A DNA stretch of 64,000 nt from Parietichytrium sp. I65-24A. Its lineage: Eukaryota > Sar > Bigyra > Thraustochytrida > Thraustochytriidae. The notes below the pieces were generated by a model. That model saw only the letters and a list, made by a program, of their open reading frames with translations. It was not told the DNA's origin and ran no database searches. The DNA lies in the NCBI GenBank assembly GCA_012862575.1, contig BLSF01000023.1:434001-498000 (forward strand), given 5' to 3'. The stretch's first letter is position 1; each line of letters opens with the position of its first letter. The position numbers were made by a program, and so were the translations under genes. Below, piece by piece: positions 40,516-49,750 of the stretch.

Positions 40516-41733
40516 ATGGCGCAGCTGCTGCCGCGGGTGGAGGTGCTTGGGCCTCTGGCTACGGGCGCCACTAGCGAGTGAGTTGGCTAGTCTCTTTCTT
40601 TTCACATTGTTTGGTTCGTTTGCCGGTCTGCTTGCTTCTTCGTTGCTGCATTCGGTTCGCTTATGTGTGGGTGTTTCGACGTGGCGTTGAGGCATGTGGC
40701 TGACATCTGTGTTCTTTGCAACGATTTGTGCAGGGTCAAGCTCGGCAGATTGAGGGATACAGGCGAGCGACTGGGTGAGTGAGCGCAGGGGATGTTTGGG
40801 CGAGTCGAAGCCTTGTAGCTGACGGGTCGGCAGTTGCTTTTGTCTCGGGGTGGCGATTGCTTTTTGTTTCAATTGGGCGCAGCTATCAAAGTCATCGACA
40901 TCTCCAAGGCAGCGAAAGATGCAGACATGATCCAGCAAGTGCATCGCGAAAAAGCTGCTCTGGAGGCGCTTGGCACGGCAGGGCAGAGCCAGGTTATTGT
41001 CAAGTTTCACGGGGCCTGTAAAGATGCTAGCTCTCTCTATTTCGTGTTAGACCTCGTCCCAGGCGGCGAACTTCACAAGCATATCAGACTCGCTCCAAAT
41101 CGAAGGCTACCGGAGCCGTATGCGCGAACCTATGCGCGCCAACTCGCTGGGGCACTAGACTACATGCATGCCAAGGGTTGGGTGTACAGGGATCTGAAGG
41201 CAAATAACGTCGTTCTCTCCGGGGAAGGGAAATGCATTCTTGTGGACTTTGGCCGAGCCAAGCATATCGGAGACGGGCCCGATGCCCGGACGCTTACGGC
41301 GTTTGGCCTGGGCCACCACATGGCGCCGGAGCTCGCGCAACAGCTGCAGCATGGCTATCCGGTAGACTGGTGGGCTTTGGGGGTTTTGCTGTTTGAAATG
41401 CTTGAGGGCACCCCGCCATTCCCATACGTTTTCCAGAACAACTTGGGTGATCAAAGCAAGCAAGAATACTTGGAAAACCTTTTAAGTGGAATCGATGACA
41501 CCAAGTGGAAAGGGTGCCACGCAATCAGCGACGGCGCCAAGTCAGTTTTGAGCGGGCTCGTAGATCCCGACGAATCAACAAGATGGAATGGCCAGCAATT
41601 TGTCGAGAACGACTGGACGAAGCAAGTTGATCCAACAGCAGAAATTGAAAGCCACCCCTATTACCGCACAGAAGAGGTGCGCACTGTTCGAAAGGCAGCT
41701 GCTCCTGCGGATGACCCTTTTAAAGATTGGTGA
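40516..41733 (+). CDS. Serine/threonine protein kinase, AGC (PKA-like) type
   Basis: Three exons, 40516-40577, 40734-40774 and 40883-41733, give 317 aa. The tiny first exons supply the glycine-rich loop: exon 1 ends in ATGATS, exon 2 reads VKLGRLRDTGERL, and exon 3 starts AIKVIDI with the ATP-binding lysine K37. Further motifs are YRDLKANN (catalytic D138; Tyr replaces His as in many AGC kinases), DFGRAK (D156), HHMAPEL and PVDWWALGVLLFEML. The C-terminal extension ends PADDPFKDW, which resembles the PKA-type FxxF/W tail. No regulatory domain is attached. The activation segment (DGPDARTLTAFGLGHHMAPE) is short and has a single Thr pair candidate. cAMP-dependent kinase catalytic subunit-like is the best description. 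Targets are unknown. Confidence 0.88.
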
Positions 41734-41889
41734 GCATGCATGCACTATTGATTTTGCAGAACAGATATTTTTTCTCTTTCGATTGATTGTTAACATGGAT
41801 ATCACTTTTTCTCATCCATCCTATTTGTCGCAGTAGTTGTGCACCATGTATTTATTTTGAAGCATAGCCAGAGGCGGAAATGTAGGCGG

Positions 41890-42969
41890 TTAGGCACCGA
41901 TGGAAGCAAGCGCAAGCATCATGGCTGTCATGAGGTGTAAGAACGCCACAATACCAAGCACAAACGAAATCTCGAGGGCCCAAGAACCGCCAAGAATTTT
42001 TCTAAGAAACGGATATGGGTAGTGCCCACTGACCCTGTGATTGACGTGAGTGCTGATAATAAAAAAGAGCCCAAACCCGCTTATGATGACCGAAAAGATC
42101 CAAAAATCGGGCATTCGTGCACTCAAAAGGGACTTATTCTTCAGCGCGACGAGGTCCAAAATAGAGAGCGGCGTTTGGTTCAGCTAGCATGCCAAGAAAA
42201 TGCATTTAGAAATACGTTGGAAAGTAAAGCCAAAGCAGAAATGCGGGAGCACACGCGAACTTACATGTGTGAACAGCACGTTGCGGCCAAAGTGGATATG
42301 GCCACGAGAGTGGTAGAGCTCCAAAACCTCCTTCCTCCACAGCGGATCGTACCAATTGAACTTCATGAAAAGCACTGCAAGGGTCACGCCCAGGCCGCCG
42401 ACGATTGGAGAGGCGGCATACGTAAATTGCAAGAGCTTGGTAGCCCATGAAACATTCTCGTGGTGCGTCACCCCCCAATACCAAGCTAACTCTGCAACAA
42501 AGCATGCGTTCCAATACGCAAAGAACACGAAGATAATGTAGAACGTAAGATAGGAAAAGTGCCCGTTGAAATTTTTCTCCAGCAAATGCTTCTTTGGATC
42601 CTCGAGCTCTGGAGGGGTTGCGTGGTACAAGTCCATATACATCGTGCTCCAAGACAAGATCGCCCCGAAGGAGGTCAGAGCCAGACGCCAAACCTCGTCT
42701 TGATCGAAGGTATCCAGGTGCTGGTACTCCTCCCCCAGCCAGACGAGCACCGCAAAGATCGCTAGAAAGATTGTGCCCCAAGCAATAGTCTTCCGCAGTA
42801 CCCCGCGATACCACTTGAGCTGCCACTCGCTAAATTGCGCGAAACCATCCTTGACGGCCTCGGCACCGAGAGCGATCGCCTCCCTCAAGGCCTCGTCTTC
42901 AACGTCGTTTCTATCCACCGCTTTGCTCGGCGCGGCGGTTTGCCGCCTGCGCGCCTGTGTCTCGGCCAT
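41890..42969 (-). CDS. Multi-pass membrane protein, AIG1/FAR-17a-like
   Basis: Two exons, 42969-42265 and 42183-41890, with an 81-bp intron (GTAAGT to GCTAG) give 332 aa. The splice joins NVLFTH to LNQTPLSILD in phase 0. The start at 42969 is the first ATG; the upstream extension has none. After a basic N-terminus (ETQARRRQ) there are about six to seven hydrophobic segments. Features recalling the AIG1/FAR-17a/ADTRP hydrolases are the conserved Asn/His stretch HSRGHIHFGRNVLFTHLNQTP and the motif HVNHRVSGHYPYPFL, similar to the G-x-(W)-P-Y-P-F loop of that family. A longer N-terminus and low overall similarity keep this tentative. If correct, it would be a threonine hydrolase of lipids in the ER or plasma membrane. 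Confidence 0.6.
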
Positions 42970-43599
42970 GCTTGCCCTGGAAACAGTCGGAATAAGTCCT
43001 TCCTGCAAGTGCTTTGCGGCTCTGCAGTACTCGAGTACTGACTGAGGCTTCCGATTCTTCCGATTCTTCCGATAGCGGGTCGAGACCTTTCACGTAGATA
43101 GCGTTGGCTGACTGTGCGTGATGCACTTGATTCACTTGATGCACCGAGAGAGAAGCGAAAGAGCGAGACTTCTCTTCACTGAGTCACTAGTACTCAGTAC
43201 CAGGTACCGGTAGAGTCATTCATTCTTCATGGCCGTGATTAAAAGGAGAATAGGACTGGTGCATGAGCCATACGCGGTGTGTGAAATGTCTGGCTTTGAG
43301 TCATCCAGAACAGAAATTCGAGCGGCCAGGCCAGCTCTTCGCTTCCGTGCTTCAGAGTATTTGGAATATTTGGAAGCAACGGTCGTATTCGCGATAGAGC
43401 GTCTTATTTCTTATTTCTCACTTTACATTACTCATCGCCAGCGGCTTGTGGAGTTGAAGAGCATTTCTTTTTAACTCTTCCAACTTCTCAGATTGACGGA
43501 AATCGATGGTATGGACAGAGAGAAGAACATGGCAATAGAATGATAATGGACATTTTTTTTTACACTGGAGCTTTCTCTTTTTCGGGAGTATATTGCTGC
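42970..43599. other. Intergenic gap with palindromic motif copies
   Basis: It lies upstream of the AIG1-like gene and downstream of the DH-PH gene. It has GTACTCGAGTAC at 43027-43038, less than 60 bp from the AIG1-like ATG, and TACTCAGTACCAGGTACCGG at 43191-43210. A short open frame at 43229-43474 has no recognisable feature. Confidence 0.5.
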
Positions 43600-46500
43600 T
43601 CATTGACCGTTCCCGAGGATCGCGATCTCGTCCTCGGCTGTGGGGTTTGCAACCGCTTCACTATCAGCGGGTTCCGGCGTGGTGAAGCTGGCCATTATTG
43701 TGCAGCAATGAGTGCATACCAAGCCCCTCTCGGATCCCACCACGGTTTGCTTTGAGCTGCAGTCCGCGCAAGTCAGTCTGCCGCAAACGGTGCAATGTAC
43801 GTAATTTCGCAAAACCCGCTTTCGCAAAGGCTTCGAGCAGAGCATGCAAACTGACTTCACGCGCGGCGGCGATAGGATCGGGCGATAAAATTTGCTTGGT
43901 CGAGGAACTGGCTCTCCAAGCGAAGCAGCGGCAGCCGCGTTGATGGACTCGATCCACTGGTCCCTCAGTTTAACTGACGGGGCGATTACCGTGAAGGACC
44001 GAGTCGTTGTGCGAATATTGAAAGAGGCATCGTTAAACTCAATAAACGGATTGGAAAGTGTGTTTCCCTGTTTTGAAAGGAGCGCAGGCAGAAGTGATTC
44101 ATCACTCAACTTTGCAGACTCTTGGGGGCTTGGCCGCTCTGCAAAGCATTCGATGATCGGATAGGCTCTGCGAAACCTGGCCTTTGGTATCTTTGACCTA
44201 AAATTGTAGGCCTTGGAAGAGTACAGGAGCAGGTCATTCATCAGAACAAAATGACATTTGGATGGCCTCGAGTGAGTGCAGATTTTTACCAGATCCCCCT
44301 GGAGAAGTACTTTTCTCGAGCCAGAGACTAGCTCTGGAGGTCGTCGGCCTTTTATTTTCCCGAGTAACGCAAATCGGCTCGACTGCAGCGATGTTTCGAT
44401 ACGGATTAACTCATCAGAGTTTACCTTGTTATTGATATCAAGCTGAACGGCGGCGAAGTATTCCTCAAACTTGGAAGCCTGTGATCGTAGTCCTTGCAAC
44501 GCTGCATTTTCGCCGTCCATCCCCGATACATCTCTCAAGATGGCTTCGTATTGCCCGAGCCTCACCACTGGCAATTCAAAAAAGTAGTCAAGCGGTCGGC
44601 CATTAGAAAGTGAATTTCGCTCGCAGCTTCTTCTCAAGGCGTTAAAGTCCTCGCTTTGAAGCAACTCCATCACCAATGGCTTGCGAGGAATATACGCAGC
44701 ATACAATTTGAGGAATGGTAGCAAACTTTGGCACAAAAGTACGAGTGATTCTACGCTTGACTGTGTGCTGGTGGACTGCACTCTCTCAGTGACACCCTGG
44801 TGCAAAATCTCGAGTTGCAGGAGAGCATGGAGAGCTAGAATGCAACTTGCTGAGCCCAATTGTTTGCGAAGCCGCTCATTGTGCTTGTGAGTCGACCTCG
44901 ACTGCTCTTCAGATTTGCCAGTCGAGATGAATCCGCCTGCGATAAAATCCTGGATTGGACGAACAAAAGCTTCCACGAGCACTTCGAGATCGGCCGTAAA
45001 TAACTTTTCTTGCTCCCAGAATTCTCGCGCAAGATTCTCGATAGTCGAGCCACTATTTTTCGCGTCCATTTTGCTTTCCGGTGGCGTGCTGGGAGGTTGT
45101 AACGTCAGTATGTCTGGCAAATCTCTCTCGAGGTACGAAACGAACTCGTCCGAATCCATCTTTGGATTCGGGTCCGAGGCCAGGTTGGTTTCATCATTTT
45201 GCTGTTCCTGAGACGAACTTGAGCTTGTTGCTGAAGGCGGTTCTGTGCCATTCTCGCGACCCGATTGCACAACTGCTGATTCGCTCTCGTTTCGCGGAAC
45301 AGGTGTCGACAACTTCGGCGTGGCTGGCGACGGTGGGGCGGAATTCACTTGGGAAATGCAAGCAACCCAGGAATCCCTCTCCTGTGCGCTTCTTGCGTAC
45401 AGCTCAAGTACTTTGAAGGGAGTCTTCACGAAAAAGCGAATTTCCTTGGGCTCGACAAAATCTGAAGAATGAGCAAGCCACTGCTTGGTTTCCGCGTCTG
45501 CAGGTTCTGCTTCACGAAAATTTACGTAGACGGTTTGCTCATTCTCTCCGAGAATGGAAAAGTCCCCCGGGTATAAAATACGCCGCAATCTGACCGCCTT
45601 CTCGTCAGTTCCATGCGCAGAAATGTTGCTATCAACTGGCTTACTCGACAACTCCGAGTAGATTAAAAGATCGCTGAATAGAAAAAACTCGAGGAGCTCG
45701 ACCCTCGAGCCCCCTTTGCTAGCTTTTGCGAGTGTGTCATGTTTGACGAGCTCTCGGCCAAAACGCTGGCCGGAAATTAAATCGATTCTGCGATTCCTTC
45801 GAACTGCTCTAATTCGCCGCTGAACATTGGCCAGCTGAACACGTTGCTCCACACCATGCACTACGTCCTCGAGGTACTTGCCAGTTGTAGACATTCGAGC
45901 GACCGCCTCGATGAGGACTTCCTTGGAGGCAGATCTCTCATCGCCCTCATCGAGTATCTGCGTCAAAAATAATTCGTACCTCGAAATACGCTGAATGGGC
46001 ATGACCATCATAGCGTCAAGCGTTATACCCTGCGTTCGAGTGAGTCGAGACACAACAAAGTCAGCGAATTCAAAGTACTGCTCTTTCAGTCGAGCAATAG
46101 CCCTTTCTGCCTGTCGATAGCCGGCAGCATACTGCGCATAGAGTCTGAAGATCGTGGAGAATGCCCCAACCAGTCGGCAGACCGACTCGACGCGCTCAGA
46201 CCGACCCTGCTCACTCTCATTGACTAGCTGATGCAACTGTTCGCAGAACTCCAAGTTGAGCGCCCTTATCTGCTCGATATACATGAAGGCGGCAGCGACG
46301 TCCGGGTCGCTCGCGATGGCGCGTTTCCATCGAGAGTCCTGAACCGCCAATTGGTCTATATACTCGCGGACCAGCAGGCGAAGGTATTCGAGGTAATTCT
46401 CTTCAGAGTGTGCCAGCTCATGGATGAGCATGGTCTGCTTATCCAGAGCGGAAATATCCGCTGAGAGGCGTTTCAGCGTCGGCGAAGCATCATTCTCAGC

Positions 46501-46881
46501 CTGTTCAATTCCTCCTTCCTGGGCGATCTTGCCCAATCTAGCAGGCTCGTCCTGAGCCTGTTCGCTCCACCAGGCCTGCTCGTCCATCATCTGCTTCCCA
46601 TCCGAATGCGACGACGCCCCTCTATGCAAAAGACCTTTCGTCGCCAAGTCATCATCAACATCAACATCAACATCATCATCATCATCATCATCATCGCCTT
46701 GCACGCCTTTGGCCGCGTCCGGCCCGTGACCAGCTGCTTCCTCCGCGGCAGCTTGAGGGCTGCGCGGCGTCAGGCTCTTGGGCTTTGGCGGTATCGGCGG
46801 CAGCTCGCCGGCGGAAGAGTAGTGCCCGTCTACGTCTCCCCAAAGGCGCTCAGCCACCAGGTCGTCGTCGTCGCTGTCCAT
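43600..46881 (-). CDS. Rho guanine nucleotide exchange factor with DH-PH-DH-PH-FYVE-like zinc finger
   Basis: A 1093-aa single-exon protein. The acidic N-terminus has PPIPPKPKS and an Asp-rich run (DDDDDDDD) near residue 62. DH domain 1 spans about 135-345, with IHELAHSEENYLEYL (CR1), and MMVMPIQRISRYELFLTQIL (the hallmark CR3). PH domain 1 spans about 365-510. A second DH-like domain (about 600-810) starts NLAREFWEQEKLFTADL but its CR3 is degenerate (ELPVVRLGQYEAIL). PH domain 2 (about 830-985) includes CHFVLMNDLLLYS and LRDQWIESI. Residues 1011-1063 hold eight cysteines in four C-x2-C pairs with HCTVCGRLTCADCS, a FYVE-like finger that lacks the R(R/K)HHCR basic patch. It should activate a Rho/Rac GTPase at membranes. 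Confidence 0.85.
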   Translation of the reverse strand: MDSDDDDLVAERLWGDVDGHYSSAGELPPIPPKPKSLTPRSPQAAAEEAAGHGPDAAKGVQGDDDDDDDDVDVDVDDDLATKGLLHRGASSHSDGKQMMDEQAWWSEQAQDEPARLGKIAQEGGIEQAENDASPTLKRLSADISALDKQTMLIHELAHSEENYLEYLRLLVREYIDQLAVQDSRWKRAIASDPDVAAAFMYIEQIRALNLEFCEQLHQLVNESEQGRSERVESVCRLVGAFSTIFRLYAQYAAGYRQAERAIARLKEQYFEFADFVVSRLTRTQGITLDAMMVMPIQRISRYELFLTQILDEGDERSASKEVLIEAVARMSTTGKYLEDVVHGVEQRVQLANVQRRIRAVRRNRRIDLISGQRFGRELVKHDTLAKASKGGSRVELLEFFLFSDLLIYSELSSKPVDSNISAHGTDEKAVRLRRILYPGDFSILGENEQTVYVNFREAEPADAETKQWLAHSSDFVEPKEIRFFVKTPFKVLELYARSAQERDSWVACISQVNSAPPSPATPKLSTPVPRNESESAVVQSGRENGTEPPSATSSSSSQEQQNDETNLASDPNPKMDSDEFVSYLERDLPDILTLQPPSTPPESKMDAKNSGSTIENLAREFWEQEKLFTADLEVLVEAFVRPIQDFIAGGFISTGKSEEQSRSTHKHNERLRKQLGSASCILALHALLQLEILHQGVTERVQSTSTQSSVESLVLLCQSLLPFLKLYAAYIPRKPLVMELLQSEDFNALRRSCERNSLSNGRPLDYFFELPVVRLGQYEAILRDVSGMDGENAALQGLRSQASKFEEYFAAVQLDINNKVNSDELIRIETSLQSSRFALLGKIKGRRPPELVSGSRKVLLQGDLVKICTHSRPSKCHFVLMNDLLLYSSKAYNFRSKIPKARFRRAYPIIECFAERPSPQESAKLSDESLLPALLSKQGNTLSNPFIEFNDASFNIRTTTRSFTVIAPSVKLRDQWIESINAAAAASLGEPVPRPSKFYRPILSPPRVKSVCMLCSKPLRKRVLRNYVHCTVCGRLTCADCSSKQTVVGSERGLVCTHCCTIMASFTTPEPADSEAVANPTAEDEIAILGNGQ
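46655..46697. repeat. CAT microsatellite inside the GEF coding sequence
   Basis: CATCAA units pass into eight CAT units. Read on the minus strand they encode the VDVDVDDD and poly-Asp run of the GEF, so length variation stays in frame. Confidence 0.9.
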
Positions 46882-47612
46882 CCCTTCGGTTCCAGACCGC
46901 AGCTAGAACCGTCTACTCGCTACACCCGGCTCGGGCCGGGTCCCCGGTTCCTGGTTCCTGGTTCCTGGTCCCTCTTCCGCGTGCTCTTCGTACTCTTTGT
47001 ACTCTTCGGGGACTGACTATGGCTCCTGTCCTCCACGCATACCATAATAATACGCCATAGCCGTCGTGCAATGTGCTCTCTCTCTCTCTGCGAGTAGCAC
47101 TGCTACCTTTGCGCTCTATCTAGATCATGCTAATACTACTCGTCTCTTAATTGCTGCTAAGGTCAGACACGAGCTCTGCTGACACCTATGTGATGATTAA
47201 CGACTGGAGTAGCACAGCCGAGCTACCGGGTACTAATAACCCCGTTACAGCTCCTTCTTTCTATCATAGCTAGTAGCCGGTGACTAATGGGTAATGCACA
47301 TAGGCTTGTGTGGTAATGGCCACACATTTGCCACAGTGACAGTGCCACAGCCTGAGTGTAATGTATACAACGGATCGAAGTTTTCGTATTTGCAACGTTG
47401 GATTGGAGAGTGCGCGGGGATGAGAGACAGCCGACCTTGAACGCGAAAGGAAGAAACAAGAAAGAAGAAGAAACAAGAAAGAAGAAGAAGAAGAAGAAGA
47501 AGAAGAGAGAGAGAGAGAGAGAGGAAAAAAAAGGGAAAGAAAAAATAAATAGAAAAAAGGGAAGCAAGGGGAGAGGAAGAAGGAGAGAGACAAAGGGCAG
47601 TCGTAAGGCACG
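46882..47612. other. Divergent intergenic region with purine-rich tract
   Basis: The region between the GEF and TPR gene starts holds a CCTGGTT tract near 46945 and a nearly pure purine stretch at 47455-47600. Opposing long open frames at 47223-48080 on the minus strand are the polypyrimidine shadow of this tract and of the TPR gene. No gene is called. Confidence 0.55.
47455..47600. repeat. Polypurine (GAA/GA) tract
   Basis: About 145 nt almost entirely of A and G on the plus strand, with GAAGAA and GAGA sub-runs, directly upstream of the TPR-gene ATG. It can form triplex DNA in principle. It probably is part of the 5' UTR or promoter. Confidence 0.9.
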
Positions 47613-48713
47613 ATGGAAGCCGCCCGGCCAAAGTACTCGTGGCAAAAGTCCTCGCTTGTGATGGAAGAACCAGCGCCGGGATGCCAGAATGCGATGACTT
47701 GGGCGACTTTCGGGCAGTTTCTGTGGGACACTGGGGAAGGGCTTCGCGCGGAAGCGGCTTTCAAGAAAGCGCTGGAATGTACTGACGGAAATGCCTGGTC
47801 GAAGGCCCTTTGTGCCACCTTTATCAGCGAAAGACATCTGACGAAGCGAGGGACTAGCAGGGACGAGCGCACTTTGCAGTTTCAAAGAATCGAACAGCTG
47901 TTCCAGGAGGCGCTTAAGCTCGACAGCGAAAACCCACTGGCGCTCGGAAATCATGCCATGTTCTTGCACCGATCTGGCGGCGAGCGTTTGGTCAAGGCGG
48001 AGAAGGAGTACGAGAACTACTCCACATTGTACCCGGACCACTGCGTTGTTCAAGCAAAGAGGGGGAGCTTGTTGAATCACCGACTACGCAAGTTTGACCA
48101 AGCGAAGGCCTGCTATGAGCAAGTCCTTCAACATGATCCTGAAAATGTCGAATGTCTTTCAAGTTATGCTGTGCTCGAGCACGGAACCAACTCGAATTTT
48201 GATCTTGCAAGAGAGCTCTACACCCGAGCTCTCAACGCAGATCCGTACCACGTGAATTCTTTGAGCAACTACGGGCTCTTCCTCTCTGAGGTCGATCAAA
48301 ACTCCTCGCAAGCCGAACAACTCTACAAACGCGCTCTACAACTGAACCCTGAACATGCCAACACGCTTTACAACTACGCCGTCCTCCTGGATGCTCAAAA
48401 GAACAAAGTTAAAGCCGAGGAGCTCTATCGAAAAGCAGTTGAAATTGATTCGCAGCATGCATATGCTTGGTACAACTTGGCGATTCTTCTGGACGACAAG
48501 GATGACCTCAGGGGTGCTGAGCTAGCATTTCTAAACTCGTTGAAGAGCGACCCCGAAGATCCAGTGACCTTGACTGATTTCGGGACCTTTCTGCACCGCC
48601 GAAAGCACGATGAAGAGGCGGCAAAGAAATACATCCAGAAAGCTCTTCATTTGACGAATTTTCAGTACGCCCCTGCCTTGACTCAGCATTCCATTCTCTC
48701 TCAGACGAAATGA
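47613..48713 (+). CDS. Tetratricopeptide-repeat protein
   Basis: A 366-aa single-exon protein from ATG 47613. From about residue 95 the chain is a series of seven or more TPR units with the usual small and aromatic positions, for example AKACYEQVLQHDPENVECLSSY, AEQLYKRALQLNPEHANTLYNY and AEELYRKAVEIDSQHAYAWYN. The N-terminal 90 residues contain one more degenerate unit (GLRAEAAFKKALECTDGNAW) and a charged linker. There is no catalytic domain or signal peptide, so this is a protein-interaction scaffold. The partner and process are unknown. It resembles the TPR proteins common in algae and bacteria with LDP-x-(N/H) turns. Confidence 0.85.
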   Translation: MEAARPKYSWQKSSLVMEEPAPGCQNAMTWATFGQFLWDTGEGLRAEAAFKKALECTDGNAWSKALCATFISERHLTKRGTSRDERTLQFQRIEQLFQEALKLDSENPLALGNHAMFLHRSGGERLVKAEKEYENYSTLYPDHCVVQAKRGSLLNHRLRKFDQAKACYEQVLQHDPENVECLSSYAVLEHGTNSNFDLARELYTRALNADPYHVNSLSNYGLFLSEVDQNSSQAEQLYKRALQLNPEHANTLYNYAVLLDAQKNKVKAEELYRKAVEIDSQHAYAWYNLAILLDDKDDLRGAELAFLNSLKSDPEDPVTLTDFGTFLHRRKHDEEAAKKYIQKALHLTNFQYAPALTQHSILSQTK

Positions 48714-49750
48714 GTTCGAGACGCAAATGACTTTCCTGCCGAGAAATCTCACCCTGAAATCCGTTGCGGCGGTACAGTAGTAATAGTATTGACTCATGTC
48801 GCGGCCTCTTCAAACTCGCCCTCGCAGAAACTGACACCATGACACCGCCATGACTGATCACACATGATCACACCCAACTAGCACCACATGTATTCCTTCC
48901 CTCATGATGCCTCGGTTTTTTTCTTCTTGTAAAATAATAACAAAGTAGAGAAAAGACTGAAAAGACTGTGAGTTCAGTGCACTGTACTGCCATGCGAGTC
49001 CTGCGTACCAGCAGTGATTCACAAGTGGACTCACGAGTCTCTACACAAAAGCGCCGCACGCCAAATTTCGGCGCGTCCCATGACTTAGTAGCCCTCCGTG
49101 CAAACGTGCACCGAGTAGTATTATCGAGTGCTACCGTCACTGGTGAGCGAACTCAAGGTGGTCGCCCACTCCCACGGCGAGCTACGGCCGGCTAGTCCTT
49201 CCGGGTAACTAGCCTTACACGACCTCATAGAGCGATTTCTGGGCCGCCTACGCGCTCGCTACGCCGCTTCACTAAACTCGTTCATGCCTACCATGTGCGC
49301 TAGCCGCCGCTAAAACTCAAAGAGAATAGACTTACCACATAGGACCTTGACATTATTCTTAATGTGCGCCTAATCAATGCCTAGTGAAGGCCACTCCTAT
49401 CCGAACCGCTATCTCAGGGAGAGGGGGATCACGAGCGCGTAGTCGCTTCTATCCCGTCGCCTAGCACTCTCGCGTCAGCCAAGGTGTGTGTCCCTCCTCC
49501 TCATTGAGCCATTGGTATGGTTTCCAGTAACGACCCTACTGCACCCCGCACGGCCCGGTCCAGAGCAGCGCACAATCCCAGCGGCCAGGTGTCCTCGCGC
49601 ACTCCCGGGTGTCCCCGGGATATCTTCGTTCCGAGCGCGGTCTGCAGTTGTCCCGAGCGAAGAGGAAGCGGTTCTTTCGTTCTTTCGTTCTTCGTCCGGT
49701 GGAGCGAGTAGAGAGTGGGAGAGAGTAGAGAGTAAGAGAGTACGGGGGTG
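48714..49750. other. Intergenic region between two plus-strand genes
   Basis: About 1 kb. The first part is the 3' end of the TPR gene, and the last part the 5' leader of the F-box/SPRY gene. The open frame at 49488-49751 has no recognisable motif and overlaps a larger minus-strand frame that is equally featureless. No RNA gene was found. Confidence 0.5.

Noticed and set aside
47223-48080. 285-aa minus-strand frame with Phe/Leu/Ser-rich hydrophobic run
   Set aside because: The hydrophobic run is the polypyrimidine complement of a purine tract, and the rest is antisense to the TPR gene.
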